Source: Pseudomarimonas arenosa (GTDB taxonomy: Bacteria > Pseudomonadota > Gammaproteobacteria > Xanthomonadales > Xanthomonadaceae). From it: a stretch of DNA of 64,000 nt. Numbering within the stretch: position 1 is the first letter of the stretch; each line of letters starts with the position of its first letter. The translations under genes and the position numbers were made by a program. This document shows positions 44,151 to 53,876 of this stretch, in pieces. Location: assembly GCF_014841215.1 (NCBI RefSeq), contig NZ_JACYTR010000007.1, positions 1 through 64,000 of the forward strand. The letters are read 5' to 3'. The notes under the pieces were generated by a model, which ran no database searches, was not told where the DNA came from, and saw nothing but the letters and a program-made list of their open reading frames with translations.

Positions 44151-44176
44151 GAAGCGACCGCCGCAGCGGTCGCTTC
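44151..44176 (-). other. Intercistronic hairpin between the two DUF1329 genes
   Basis: A perfect 11-bp stem GAAGCGACCGC / GCGGTCGCTTC with a 4-base loop lies in the 79-base gap. No T-run follows on the minus strand. It may stabilise the upstream mRNA segment or act as a processing site within the operon. Confidence 0.55.
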
Positions 44177-44198
44177 TGGTAAAGCCCGGGCCTGCAGA

Positions 44199-45560
44199 TT
44201 AACGCACGCCAGTGATGCGCAACGACTGCGGCGAGAAGTTGGCTGGATCGGAGTCATAACTGAAGTCAGTGATGTCCTCCTGGTTATCCAGGCCTGACAC
44301 CAGATAACGGCCGGATTGCAGGTCGTTGTGAATCTCCAGCGTGGCCCAGAAGGTCGGCACTTCGTAGTAGTTGATCGACGGTGCTTCAGAGACACGCCAC
44401 AGACGCCCCTGACCATCGTAGTGATCGATCATCAGGATCTGCCAGCCATCCTCGTCGACATAGAAGGTGCGCCGCGGATTGATATGACGCTTGCCTGGCT
44501 TCAGGGTCGCCTCGACCACCCACATGCGGTGCAACTCGTAGCGCTGCAGATCGGGATTGACGTGACCTTGCTTGAGGATGTCGTCGGTCTTGGTGTCCTT
44601 CGAATGCAGCTTGTAGGAGTTGTACGGAACGTACATTTCCTTCTTGCCGACCAGTTTCCACTCAAAACGATCGAAGGCGCCGTTGAACATATCGGCCATG
44701 TCGTTGGTACGCAGACCATCAGCCGCGGTACCCGGATTGTCGTAGGCCACATTCGGTGCGCGGCGCACGCGACGCTGGCCCGGGTTGTAGATCCAGGCCT
44801 GACGCGGCTGGGCGATCTGATTCAAGGACTCGTGAACCAATAGCACCTGTCCAGCCAGACGCGGTGGCGACTCCACCGACTGGAAAAAGTAGAACAGGAT
44901 GTTATTGATGCTCTCGATGGTGCTGCCCGGCTTGTAGTACAGGCCTAGAATCTCCTCGCGCAACCGCACCATGTTGAAATCACCCGACGCTGTCAAAGCC
45001 GCCTGATTGTTCCAACGCGCAATACCGACGCCCTTGTACTTCAGCTTGTGATTCCACATCACCTCATAGGCGTTCTGCGGAATCGGGAATGGCATACCCT
45101 CGGCTGCGCCTTCCACACCGTCGCCGTCGGCAATCACCTTGGCGGTGGTGGCATTCTTGATCGTGTAGTCGTAGATGCGCTGTGGAAACGATGCCGAGCG
45201 CCGAGTCGGGTAAACCGGCATCTTGTAGCTCGGATACTTGGCAAACATCGCTTGCTGCCCGGCGCTGAGCTTGGCGGCAAACTGCTTGTAGTTCTGCGCC
45301 GTGATGGTATTGACCGGCTTGTCAGCGGCATACGGGTCAGGGTGATGATCGCCCTTCTTGTAGCCGGCAGGCGGCTTGGTGATGCCGCCCTCCCACGCCG
45401 GAATGCTGCCATCGGCGTTTCCAGCCTTCTCCGCGCCGACCGGGGTCAATTCCTTTCCGAGTTTGGCCGCTTCGGCCGCGCTGACCGCGGCCTCCGCTGC
45501 GCCTGCCGATACCGCCAGGCCAATTGCCACACTCAAGCACCACAGGTTTCTAGCTTGCAT
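44199..45560 (-). CDS. DUF1329 periplasmic protein, copy 1
   Basis: This 453-residue exported protein is a close paralogue of the downstream gene and shares its DUF1329 family. The signal peptide (NLWCLSVAIGLAVSAGAAEA) ends near residue 25. Conserved blocks include LTPVGAEKAGN, YPTRRSASFPQR, GLPFPIPQN-like PFPIPQNAYEVMWNHKLKY and PRRTFYVDEDGWQIL. The ATG at 45560 has AAGGAGG six bases upstream, one of the best ribosome-binding sites in the window. It lies 38 bases after the DUF1302 gene, which suggests one transcript. Confidence 0.95.
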   Translation of the reverse strand: MQARNLWCLSVAIGLAVSAGAAEAAVSAAEAAKLGKELTPVGAEKAGNADGSIPAWEGGITKPPAGYKKGDHHPDPYAADKPVNTITAQNYKQFAAKLSAGQQAMFAKYPSYKMPVYPTRRSASFPQRIYDYTIKNATTAKVIADGDGVEGAAEGMPFPIPQNAYEVMWNHKLKYKGVGIARWNNQAALTASGDFNMVRLREEILGLYYKPGSTIESINNILFYFFQSVESPPRLAGQVLLVHESLNQIAQPRQAWIYNPGQRRVRRAPNVAYDNPGTAADGLRTNDMADMFNGAFDRFEWKLVGKKEMYVPYNSYKLHSKDTKTDDILKQGHVNPDLQRYELHRMWVVEATLKPGKRHINPRRTFYVDEDGWQILMIDHYDGQGRLWRVSEAPSINYYEVPTFWATLEIHNDLQSGRYLVSGLDNQEDITDFSYDSDPANFSPQSLRITGVR

Positions 45561-45598
45561 TCCAGCCTCCTTGAGCATTCGCTCGAGCTTGGTGTGGA

Positions 45599-47557
45599 TC
45601 AGAAAGCGTACTTCACAGCGATGCCGGCGAAATCGCGATCGGCGATTTGATTGAAGGTACCTGCACCGAAGAATGCAGTGTAGGACAGATCAACCGACCA
45701 CTGGTTCAGGTACAAAGCCTCAACGCCGAGGGTCAGCGACTTTCGATCCTCCAGGAAGTTGCCACCCGGCCCCGGGGTGATGCCGTTGACGTCGTGATTG
45801 AAGGCCAATCGCGGTGACAGATTGACGGCACTGCCGAACACATTGTTGTAATCGGCACGCGCCGCCAGTCGATAGCCCCAGCTGAACGAAGTCGGGAACC
45901 CGTCGCGCAGCGTGACCGGATTGCGCAAAGCGCCGGTGACGATGTCGAAACCACCGCCAGTGTCGGTGCCCTCACCTTCGTAGCGCAATACGCTCTGATC
46001 AGGCAGATCCCATACCTTGGTAGCACCGATTTCACCGACCACGGCAATCTGTTCTGCGCCCAGCCAGTTGCCGGGGCCGATCAGCTTGGTGAAGGTCGAT
46101 TGAATCTGGCTGACTTCGTGGCGATCCCAACCCTGGATGTACTCGCCCGGGCCGTACTCGCCCAGCTGACTGATGAACCGGTTGGCCGGCGCCTGGATCA
46201 GCGGATTCAGCGGCGACAGGCCGGCAAACAGCAGCTCGACGTCATCGATCTGCAGCGGCATGTTGTCGCGGTAGCTCATTTCGCCCTGGAAGGCCCAGCC
46301 GCCCGGCAGGGTGGTATTCCAGCTCACACCAAACAGATTGATGTCTTCCGGATACTCAACCAGGTAGCGACCGCTGTTGGAACTGCTTGAGGTGACCGAA
46401 ATGCCCGACAGCACCGGTAGGCGGCTGTGGTAACGCAGGTAGTAGAAGCCAAACTCGGTATCGAAGAACTCCGAGGCGTAGTAACGCAAGGCCATACCGT
46501 ACTGACCGCTGTCCGAGGCATTGCGATTTTCCGCGCGCGGGAACGAGCCGCTACAGCCAGCACCGATCAGCTGCAACGCCGTGGTGGCACCGTACGCCGC
46601 CGATAGCTCGGCGAAACGGTCGCTGCTGGCAAAGCCAGCCGTGCCATTGAAACAGGTGGAGAAGTACAGACCTGGGTCATTGACCGGCTGCGGCACGGTG
46701 CCGAAGCCCAGCATCACGTATTGACCGCCCGGCGAAGCGAAATCGTTCGAGCTGAAGTAGGTACCCGAGGCATCGACTTCGATTTCTTCGAACTCCAGCA
46801 GCCAGGCCGCTTCCAGCGACAGGCTGTCGGTCAGGCTGAACGAGGCCCAGACCGAGTCCAGCGGCAGGAAGGCCTCTTTCAGCTCGGCACCGGCGACGCG
46901 CAACGCCGACAGATCGACGGCGTTGATCACATTGATGCCGTTCTGGATGAAGGTGCTCTCACCCCAGCTGATCACCTGACGACCAACACGAACGGTGGCG
47001 GTGCCAGTTTCGCCGTAGCTGAAGTTATGGAACACGAAGGCGTCCAGCATGCGGAAGCGATCGCCGATCAGGTCACGCGCTTCCGGGGTCAGATCGTCGC
47101 GATCGGTGTTTTCGAAATCGTAGAAATAGGTGGCTCGGGCAAAGGCGCCGCCATCGGTCCAGTTCAGCGCCATTTCGCTGGTGATCTTGAACGCGTTGGA
47201 GATCACATCGCCCTTGTCGTACTTCAGATTGCCGTCGTCGCGGTTGACCGAAAAGCGACCTTGCGCGGCGATCTGCAGCGCTTGCGCTTCCGGAAAGCGG
47301 TTCTGCGCTTGCAGGGCGGCAATCTGTGCCACCAACCTTGGCTCAAAAAACGCCTTACCGAGCAAGTCATCGTCCGGATCTTGCATGCGGAAGGTGGCAC
47401 CCAGCGACACCGTGGTGTCGATATTGCCGGTGATCGGGCCTGCTTCGAACTCGAAGGCCTGGGCGGCCGGCGCCAGCAGAACGCTGGCAATGGCCAGCGC
47501 CAGAGGTGCACGCAGCACGCGCGAGGTACGGCTTGACGTCTGAATCATGAGGTTCAT
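45599..47557 (-). CDS. DUF1302 outer-membrane beta-barrel protein
   Basis: This 652-residue exported protein belongs to DUF1302. After a signal peptide (LALAIASVLLAPAAQA) comes a sequence rich in alternating aromatic and polar residues typical of beta strands. The last residue is Phe (AVKYAF), the standard outer-membrane barrel C-terminal signature. The N-terminal region shows GPITGNIDTTVSLGATFR and the middle VRVGRQVISWGESTFIQNGINVIN (key part GRQVISWGESTF), which is conserved in the family. It is probably the outer-membrane exit or entry point for the molecule carried by the DUF1329 proteins. GGAG precedes its ATG. Confidence 0.93.
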   Translation of the reverse strand: MNLMIQTSSRTSRVLRAPLALAIASVLLAPAAQAFEFEAGPITGNIDTTVSLGATFRMQDPDDDLLGKAFFEPRLVAQIAALQAQNRFPEAQALQIAAQGRFSVNRDDGNLKYDKGDVISNAFKITSEMALNWTDGGAFARATYFYDFENTDRDDLTPEARDLIGDRFRMLDAFVFHNFSYGETGTATVRVGRQVISWGESTFIQNGINVINAVDLSALRVAGAELKEAFLPLDSVWASFSLTDSLSLEAAWLLEFEEIEVDASGTYFSSNDFASPGGQYVMLGFGTVPQPVNDPGLYFSTCFNGTAGFASSDRFAELSAAYGATTALQLIGAGCSGSFPRAENRNASDSGQYGMALRYYASEFFDTEFGFYYLRYHSRLPVLSGISVTSSSSNSGRYLVEYPEDINLFGVSWNTTLPGGWAFQGEMSYRDNMPLQIDDVELLFAGLSPLNPLIQAPANRFISQLGEYGPGEYIQGWDRHEVSQIQSTFTKLIGPGNWLGAEQIAVVGEIGATKVWDLPDQSVLRYEGEGTDTGGGFDIVTGALRNPVTLRDGFPTSFSWGYRLAARADYNNVFGSAVNLSPRLAFNHDVNGITPGPGGNFLEDRKSLTLGVEALYLNQWSVDLSYTAFFGAGTFNQIADRDFAGIAVKYAF

Positions 47558-47571
47558 GGGGTCTCCTCGCC

Positions 47572-49782
47572 TTACTGCGTACGAATCACAGAGGAATCTT
47601 GCACCACCACCTGGCGACCGCCGGTGACGATGAAGCTCGACATCTGCACCTGCATTTCCGTGGTCACATTGAGGAAACCGATCGGATCAGGCGGCGGATT
47701 GGCGGCGGAGCGCCCCGGTGAAAGCAGCGAGCCGTGCTCGCCCTGGGTGAAGCGCACTGCACCGCGGACACCGCCCGGCACATCGAAGGTGTTGCCGAAG
47801 ATCGAGCCCAGATTCATGGCGCGAATCAGTGGCTCGGTACCCGACAGCGGCGCGCCCGGCACCGAGTTCGGAATCACGCGATCGGAGACAAAGCTGTCGC
47901 CACCCACCACTTCATGCACCAGCACGCTGTTCTGCGCCGATACGAAACCGTAGTTGATCGGGTCGCCAGAGTCGGTGACCTGCTGCGCGGCACCCATGAA
48001 CTGGTCATAGGGCGGCGTGTTCGGCTGTAAGCCGGCGGCCGCTGCCAGGCCGGCGCGGATGCGCGGACCAAAGGTGGCCGAGCCATCGAGCAAGCGGGCA
48101 ATGCCGCCGCCCGGTACCGAGAACATGCCGACGCTGACGTTCGGCTCCAGTGCGACGAACGGGATACCGACGATCGAACCCAGCGATTGACCGACGAAGC
48201 GGATCTGCGAGCCGTCAAAATCAGGCGCGCTGTCGGCATTGATGTCGATCGCCGGAATGGTGGCCGCGACCACGAACAGATCAGCGATCGCTTGACGGAT
48301 GTTGTCGCGCGAGGTCAGCAGGGAGGCCAGATTGATGGTGTGGGTACCGGAAGCATCGGGAATCTGATCCGGCCCTGGCGCGCCAGTGCTGTTGTTGACG
48401 TAGTCCACATCAAACGTGCGCTCGCGCACGCCGGCGGCAAACAGCGGCGCCGTCAGCGGATTGTTCGGGTTGATGTAGAAGGCCGACACCGCCGAGAAAT
48501 CCGAGTTGCCCGGTGAAACGCCGTGCAGCGGCTGATCGATCGAGATCACCGCGATGCCCTGCGCGGCCAGGGTGGCAGAAATGGCCAGCGCGTCGGTACG
48601 GTTGCGGGTGATGCCGTGCTGGAACATTACGATCGGCCAGCCTGCCGCCGGCTTGGTACGGCCGGACGCCGCGTTCGGCACCGTCATCAGCACCGGCACC
48701 TGCACCGTGGCATTGGCCACCGGGAACGGGTTGTAGACGGTGACATTGGTCGAGCGAGGATCCAGGCCAAGCGCGTTGAACGGCGGCACATAGGCACCGG
48801 GAGCGGCTTTCCAGAAACCGTTCAGCGGCGCGGTCGGATTCGAAGCGGAAGGCGGCACTTGGTAATACGGCAGCGCGATGAAGCCGACGTAGATGTCAGC
48901 GATCGGCGGCAAGCCGGCGGCCGATGTGTTCAGTCCGGTGGGCACGATCATGTTCGGCGCGGCCTGCACACGGCTGCGTACTGCCTGCAGCACCGGCGTG
49001 ATGCTCTGCGTGGTCATCACCCAGGACGACACCACGTCATCCGGGCTGATGCCCTGGGAAGCAGCGGCGGCCAACTGGAAGTTGGTCAGCACGCGCAGCG
49101 GCTCCAGCCCGCAGGCGGTGGAATTGGGCAGCAGCGGATCGGTACTCTGCTGGTTGACGCACAACGGCGAGCTGCGCTTGGTGAGGAAGTACGCCTGGTC
49201 AGGGGTCACATCGTTTCCGCGGGCATCGGTGATGCCATTGGTGATGATCGCCATGTAAGAGGTCAGCTGCTTAAGCGGCGCGGTCGGCACGATGGCCACC
49301 GTCTTGCCGGTGCTGTCGCTGGGCGCCACCGCGGTGACGAACTGACTGCCTGGGGTAAGTTCGCGGACCACACTGGTCACTACACCCCCAGGCTGATTCA
49401 GGGTGACCTCGAAGATCCGTACGCTCTGACCCGGCACGATGCTGCTGGGCTGCGGCGCATCGCTGAACGCCATGCTCCAGGGTGCGGTGGTGCTCCAGCC
49501 ATCAAGGGCGCTGATCGCCACCAGCGGATCGCCAAAGTTGGCCGGATTGGTCACCGGCGGGTTCAGGGTGAGATCAGTGGTACCGGACAACAACAGATTG
49601 TTCGGCAGCGGCACCGCACCGGTGGCCGGATTATAGATCGCCGTGATCACGCCATTGACCGGCGTGCCATTGTTGTTATTGGCGGGTGGCGTATCCACCG
49701 CGCGCGGGCTGTTACTGGAACTGCTGCACGCCGCGAGCAACAGCGACGAGAGCGCGAGTACTAAAGGCAGTCGAGCCTGCAT
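47572..49782 (-). CDS. Lipase-like lipoprotein (virulence-factor lipase family)
   Basis: This 736-residue lipoprotein (lipobox LLLAAC, Cys19) resembles the bacterial virulence-factor lipase family, with an N-terminal domain (YNPATGAVPLPNNLLLSGTTD) and a C-terminal alpha/beta-hydrolase domain. The nucleophile motif is GQSLGS, the oxyanion region is VMFQHGITRNR and a likely catalytic His is in GEHGSLLSP. The substrate is probably a lipid or ester outside the cell or in the outer membrane. It is the first gene of the envelope operon, only 14 bases from DUF1302, so it is likely to act in the same process. Confidence 0.9.
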   Translation of the reverse strand: MQARLPLVLALSSLLLAACSSSSNSPRAVDTPPANNNNGTPVNGVITAIYNPATGAVPLPNNLLLSGTTDLTLNPPVTNPANFGDPLVAISALDGWSTTAPWSMAFSDAPQPSSIVPGQSVRIFEVTLNQPGGVVTSVVRELTPGSQFVTAVAPSDSTGKTVAIVPTAPLKQLTSYMAIITNGITDARGNDVTPDQAYFLTKRSSPLCVNQQSTDPLLPNSTACGLEPLRVLTNFQLAAAASQGISPDDVVSSWVMTTQSITPVLQAVRSRVQAAPNMIVPTGLNTSAAGLPPIADIYVGFIALPYYQVPPSASNPTAPLNGFWKAAPGAYVPPFNALGLDPRSTNVTVYNPFPVANATVQVPVLMTVPNAASGRTKPAAGWPIVMFQHGITRNRTDALAISATLAAQGIAVISIDQPLHGVSPGNSDFSAVSAFYINPNNPLTAPLFAAGVRERTFDVDYVNNSTGAPGPDQIPDASGTHTINLASLLTSRDNIRQAIADLFVVAATIPAIDINADSAPDFDGSQIRFVGQSLGSIVGIPFVALEPNVSVGMFSVPGGGIARLLDGSATFGPRIRAGLAAAAGLQPNTPPYDQFMGAAQQVTDSGDPINYGFVSAQNSVLVHEVVGGDSFVSDRVIPNSVPGAPLSGTEPLIRAMNLGSIFGNTFDVPGGVRGAVRFTQGEHGSLLSPGRSAANPPPDPIGFLNVTTEMQVQMSSFIVTGGRQVVVQDSSVIRTQ

Positions 49783-49823
49783 GAGCGTTTCCTCATCGGA
49801 AATCTGGGTGGATTGGCCGCCCT

Positions 49824-49878
49824 ATCATAGGGACCCGCTGCAAACGAATGCAACGATGTCTTAACCAATGGTCGTTTG
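49824..49878 (-). promoter_or_regulatory. Candidate promoter/operator of the envelope operon
   Basis: On the minus strand TATGAT (49824-49829) could be a -10 box with a poor -35 (TTGCAT, 18 bases away). An inverted pair CAAACGA (49841-49847) and TCGTTTG (49872-49878) flanks the -35 area and overlaps a small palindrome ACCAATGGT. A regulator binding here could control the lipase/DUF1302 operon and the divergent gene. The assignment is weak and rests on symmetry alone. Confidence 0.35.
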
Positions 49879-50046
49879 ATTCGCACTTTGCTGCGGTGCA
49901 ACACGTTTCACCGCCCTCACCGATCCACCGCCGCAGCATTGGTTGCCGGCGCAACCATGTGTTTCGAGCCCATGCCGGCATGCTGGGTCAGGGGCACGAG
50001 CTGTGGCACTCTGCGTGCTCATTCACCTCGACCGGAACCCAGACGC

Positions 50047-51087
50047 ATGTCGGAGCGCAGCGAATCGCCCTTTGATCTCGACGCCTTGAGCGCCTGGCTC
50101 GGCCAAGCGGTGACGGGCTTCGCTGGCCCGATCACGCTGCAGAAATTCAAGGGTGGCCAGTCCAACCCCACTTATGCGCTGGACACGCCGAACAAACGCT
50201 ATGTGTTGCGCAGCAAGCCAGGTCCAGTTGCCAAGCTGCTGCCATCGGCACACGCCATCGAACGCGAGTTTCGCGTGCTCGATGCACTGGCCGACAGCGA
50301 GGTGCCGGTGCCAAAGGTGCTGGCCCTGTGCCAGGACGAAGGAGTGATCGGGCGCATGTTCTACCTGATGGAACGCGTCGACGGGCGAATTTTCTGGGAC
50401 GCCGCCCTACCCGAACTGGACGCCGCCGCGCGCGGGCCGATCTACGCCGCCATGAATGACACCATCGCCGCCTTGCATCGGGTGGTGCCGGAACAGATCG
50501 GCCTGGCCGACTATGGCGCGGCCGGCAATTACTTCGAGCGACAGATTCATCGCTGGAGCAAGCAGTATCGCGCTTCGGAAACGCAAACCATCGAGGCCAT
50601 GGAGCAGCTCATCGAATGGCTGCCCGGCGCCATGCCCGCCGATGAGGAGGCGCGCATCGTACATGGCGATTTTCGCATCGATAACCTGGTGTTTCACCCC
50701 AGTGAGCCGCGAGTGATCGCCGTACTCGACTGGGAATTGTCGACCCTGGGCCACCCACTGGCCGACTTCGCCTACCACTGCCTTGCCTGGTTCACCCCAC
50801 CGGGCATCATGCGCGGTATTGCCGGCCTGCCGATCGCCAACCTCGGGCTGCCGAGCCTCGAGTCTTACATCGCCGACTACTGTCAGAAGACCGGCCGCCA
50901 GGCAGGCATCCCTGATCTCAATTTCTATCTGGCCTACAACCTGTTTCGCCTGGCCGGCATCGCCCAGGGCATCGCCAAGCGCGCCGAACAAGGCACCGCC
51001 AGCAGCGCGAAGGCGCTGGAGACCGGCGCTCTGGCGCGGCCGGTGGCAGAGCTTGGCTGGCGCATCGCCCAGGGCCACATGCACTGA
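50047..51087 (+). CDS. Phosphotransferase of ACAD10/LvaA type
   Basis: This 346-residue kinase-fold protein has the aminoglycoside-phosphotransferase pattern: KFKGGQSNPTYAL near the nucleotide loop, the catalytic HGDFRIDNLVFH and the metal-binding LDWELSTLGHPLADFAYHC. This subgroup, close to the kinase domain of ACAD10/11 and to LvaA, phosphorylates hydroxyacyl-CoA substrates so that phosphate can be eliminated by a partner dehydrogenase. The partner is encoded 33 bases downstream. The ATG at 50047 is chosen over a longer frame that would run into the divergent promoter. Confidence 0.9.
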   Translation: MSERSESPFDLDALSAWLGQAVTGFAGPITLQKFKGGQSNPTYALDTPNKRYVLRSKPGPVAKLLPSAHAIEREFRVLDALADSEVPVPKVLALCQDEGVIGRMFYLMERVDGRIFWDAALPELDAAARGPIYAAMNDTIAALHRVVPEQIGLADYGAAGNYFERQIHRWSKQYRASETQTIEAMEQLIEWLPGAMPADEEARIVHGDFRIDNLVFHPSEPRVIAVLDWELSTLGHPLADFAYHCLAWFTPPGIMRGIAGLPIANLGLPSLESYIADYCQKTGRQAGIPDLNFYLAYNLFRLAGIAQGIAKRAEQGTASSAKALETGALARPVAELGWRIAQGHMH

Positions 51088-51120
51088 ACCTGCTCCTTCA
51101 TACACTTCGAGATTTGCCGC

Positions 51121-52347
51121 ATGGACTTCGCACTCTCCGCCCGCAGCCAGACGCTGCAGCAAGCACTGCTTGCCTTCTTTGACCAGCACATCTATCCGAA
51201 CGAGCGACGCTTCGAACATGAGGTGGCAGAAAATACCGCCCGCGGCCAGCGTTGGACGCCAACCCGCCTGATCGAAGAGCTCAAGCCCAAGGCCAAGGCC
51301 GCCGGGCTTTGGAACCTGTTCTTGCCCGATAGCGAACACGGCGCCGGCCTGAGCAATCTGGACTATGCGCCGCTGGCCGAAATCATGGGTCGCGTGCTGT
51401 GGTCGCCGGAGGTGTTCAACTGCTCGGCGCCCGACACTGGCAATATGGAAGTACTGGCCCGCTACGGCACGCCGGCCCAGCAAGCGCAGTGGCTCACGCC
51501 ACTGCTTAACGGCGAGATACGCTCTGCCTTTGCAATGACCGAACCCGATGTCGCCTCCAGCGATGCCACCAATATCGACCTGTTGATGCGTCGCGACGGC
51601 GATCACTATCTGCTCGATGGCCGCAAGTGGTGGATATCGGGGGCCGGCGATCCGCGCTGCCGACTGTACATCGTGGTGGCACGCTCGAATCCGGAGTCGC
51701 CGCGCCATGCACAGCACTCCCTGCTGCTGGTGCCAGCCGACAGCCAAGGCCTTGAAGTGGTCAGGCCGCTGCCGGTATTCGGCTATGACGACGCCCCTCA
51801 TGGGCATTGCGAGCTGCGCTTCGATCAGGTGCGCGTACCGGTCGATCATCTCCTGCTCGGCGAGGGGCGTGGTTTCGAGATGATGCAGGGGCGTCTGGGA
51901 CCGGGCCGCATTCACCACTGCATGCGCCTGATCGGCCTGGCCGAACGCGCTTTCGAGCTGATGTGCCAGCGACTTAACAGTCGGGTTGCCTTTGGCAAGG
52001 CACTGGAAAAGCAGAGCATCTGGCACGAGCGGATTGCCGAGGCGCGATGCCAGATCGATCAGGCCCGGCTGCTCACCTTCCAAGCGGCCTGGAAAATGGA
52101 CGTTGCCGGCAACAAGGCGGCCAAGGCCGATATCGGCATGATCAAGATTGTGGCGCCGAGTGTCGCCTGCCAGGTGGTCGACTGGGCCATGCAGGCCTGG
52201 GGCGCCGCCGGCCTTAGCGACATCACGCCCCTACCGCAGATGTACATGGCGGCGCGCTCGTTGCGAATCGCCGACGGCCCCGACGAAGTGCATCGCAATG
52301 CGCTGGCCAAGCTTGAATTGGCGCGTTTCCCAGCGGCCACCGCATAA
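51121..52347 (+). CDS. Acyl-CoA dehydrogenase, ACAD10/11-like
   Basis: This 408-residue FAD enzyme has the acyl-CoA dehydrogenase fold. The substrate/FAD segments are [16 protein letters not shown] and [17 protein letters not shown] (parts shown), and the C-terminal domain carries [19 protein letters not shown] and [18 protein letters not shown] (key part WGAAGLSD). The sequence type and the adjacent phosphotransferase agree with the ACAD10/11 pair, which handle 4-hydroxy fatty acids in animals. LvaA/LvaC do the same in bacterial levulinate use. The small LvaB partner is not found nearby. Confidence 0.93.
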   Translation: MDFALSARSQTLQQALLAFFDQHIYPNERRFEHEVAENTARGQRWTPTRLIEELKPKAKAAGLWNLFLPDSEHGAGLSNLDYAPLAEIMGRVLWSPEVFNCSAPDTGNMEVLARYGTPAQQAQWLTPLLNGEIRSAFAMTEPDVASSDATNIDLLMRRDGDHYLLDGRKWWISGAGDPRCRLYIVVARSNPESPRHAQHSLLLVPADSQGLEVVRPLPVFGYDDAPHGHCELRFDQVRVPVDHLLLGEGRGFEMMQGRLGPGRIHHCMRLIGLAERAFELMCQRLNSRVAFGKALEKQSIWHERIAEARCQIDQARLLTFQAAWKMDVAGNKAAKADIGMIKIVAPSVACQVVDWAMQAWGAAGLSDITPLPQMYMAARSLRIADGPDEVHRNALAKLELARFPAATA

Positions 52348-52371
52348 CTGAGCGAGGGCTGAGCTGAGTCC

Positions 52372-53766
52372 ATGGAAGAACTCGACGAAAGCCAGGCGCG
52401 CTCGCCTTGGAGACTGCTGAGTGGCCCGCTGCTCGGATTGATCGGCTGGGCTTGGGCAAGCCACACCGGACATAGCAGCGCGATTGCCTTCACCTTGGGC
52501 CTTACCCTATGGGTAGCCGCCTGGTGGGTGACCGCGGCGATTCCGCATGCGTTCACTTCACTACTGCCGCTGGCCCTGCTTCCGCTAAGCGGTGTGATAA
52601 GTTCGAAACAGGCTGCCGAAGCCTATGGAAACCCGTTGATCCTGCTATTGGCAGGTGGCTTCATGATGGCCAGCGCGCTGCAGAAGAATGGCGCGCATCG
52701 GCGTATGGCCCTGGGCATGGTGCACCTGTTTGGCGGTGGTAGCGGACGCCGACTGGTCTGGGGCTTTGCCATCGCCACTGGCCTGACCTCGATGTGGATT
52801 TCTAACACCGCCACTACCCTGATGATGATTCCGGTGGCGCTGGCCGTGCTGGAGGAATACCCGGATCGCCGTCTGGCCGTGCCCTTGCTGTTGGCCATTG
52901 CCTATGCCGCCAGCCTGGGCGGGCTCGGCACACCTGTCGGTTCGCCACCCAACCTGGTGTTCATGCAGGTTTATGCACAGACCACCGAGCGTGCGCTGGG
53001 ATTCAGCGATTGGCTATGGTTTGGCCTGCCCACCGTCGCCGTGCTGCTGCCGGCCCTGGCCTGGTGGATGGCGCGGCCTCTGGCCGACACGCCGGCCGCC
53101 ACCTTGCCCGCCCTGGGGCCATGGACCTCGGCGGAACGCCGTGTTCTGACGGTGTTCGCCCTGGTCGCGCTGGCCTGGGTGACGCGCAGCGAACCATTTG
53201 GCGGCTGGAGCGAATGGCTAAGGCTGCCGACTGCCAACGACGCCAGCGTGGCCCTGCTCGGCACCGTGGTGATGGCACTGATCCCCAGCGGCCAGGGCGG
53301 GCCTTTGCTCGACTGGAAAACCGCCCAACGCATTCCCTGGGGCGCGTTGATCCTGTTCGGCGGCGGCATTGCCCTGGCCACCGCGTTCGAGACCTCCGGC
53401 CTGTCTGCTCTGATTGCCACTTCGCTACAGGGTTTGCTGAGCTGGCCGTTGCTGCTGCAGATCGCCCTGATCGTCGCCTGCGTCATCCTGCTGTCGGAGA
53501 TCGCCTCCAATACCGCCACCGCGGTGCTGCTGATGCCGCTGCTGGCCGCCGCTGCGGTGGCTGCGCAGATCGATCCGGCTCTGCTGATGGTGCCAGCGGT
53601 CTTGGCCGCGAGTTGCGGCTTCATGCTGCCGGTGGCAACAGCGCCAAATGCCATCGTGTTCGCCTCACCGCAGATTGAAGCGCGCGACATGCTGCGTCAC
53701 GGCGCCGTGCTCGATCTGTTCTGCGTGCTGGCGATTAGCGGCGTGTGCTATCTGCTGCTGGGTTAA
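52372..53766 (+). CDS. SLC13/DASS-family anion symporter
   Basis: This 464-residue membrane protein belongs to the divalent-anion:Na+ symporter family. Both SNT substrate/sodium motifs are present: ISNTATTLMMIPVALAV in the first half and EIASNTATAVLLMPLLAAA in the second. The ALLPLALLPLSGVI segment after the first helices is also typical. Substrates are di- or tricarboxylates, sulfate or related anions. It starts 24 bases after the dehydrogenase, so it may import a substrate for that pathway. The substrate is inferred from context only. Confidence 0.93.
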   Translation: MEELDESQARSPWRLLSGPLLGLIGWAWASHTGHSSAIAFTLGLTLWVAAWWVTAAIPHAFTSLLPLALLPLSGVISSKQAAEAYGNPLILLLAGGFMMASALQKNGAHRRMALGMVHLFGGGSGRRLVWGFAIATGLTSMWISNTATTLMMIPVALAVLEEYPDRRLAVPLLLAIAYAASLGGLGTPVGSPPNLVFMQVYAQTTERALGFSDWLWFGLPTVAVLLPALAWWMARPLADTPAATLPALGPWTSAERRVLTVFALVALAWVTRSEPFGGWSEWLRLPTANDASVALLGTVVMALIPSGQGGPLLDWKTAQRIPWGALILFGGGIALATAFETSGLSALIATSLQGLLSWPLLLQIALIVACVILLSEIASNTATAVLLMPLLAAAAVAAQIDPALLMVPAVLAASCGFMLPVATAPNAIVFASPQIEARDMLRHGAVLDLFCVLAISGVCYLLLG

Positions 53767-53876
53767 GCGCAGCGGGCGAGTGACCATCAGGTGGCTGAAG
53801 AACTTCCATTCGGGAGCCTTACAGCACAACCGGTCGCGGCACAGCCGCGCCAGCTTTGCCAAGACGCCGAGACCGT

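Noticed and set aside
48523-49764. 413-codon plus-strand frame opposite the lipase
   Set aside because: It is a shadow frame with an Arg/His-rich product, while the minus strand has a lipobox and a GQSLGS hydrolase motif.
50407-52083. 558-codon minus-strand frame opposite the phosphotransferase and dehydrogenase
   Set aside because: It spans two genes with clear catalytic motifs on the plus strand and shows no domain of its own.
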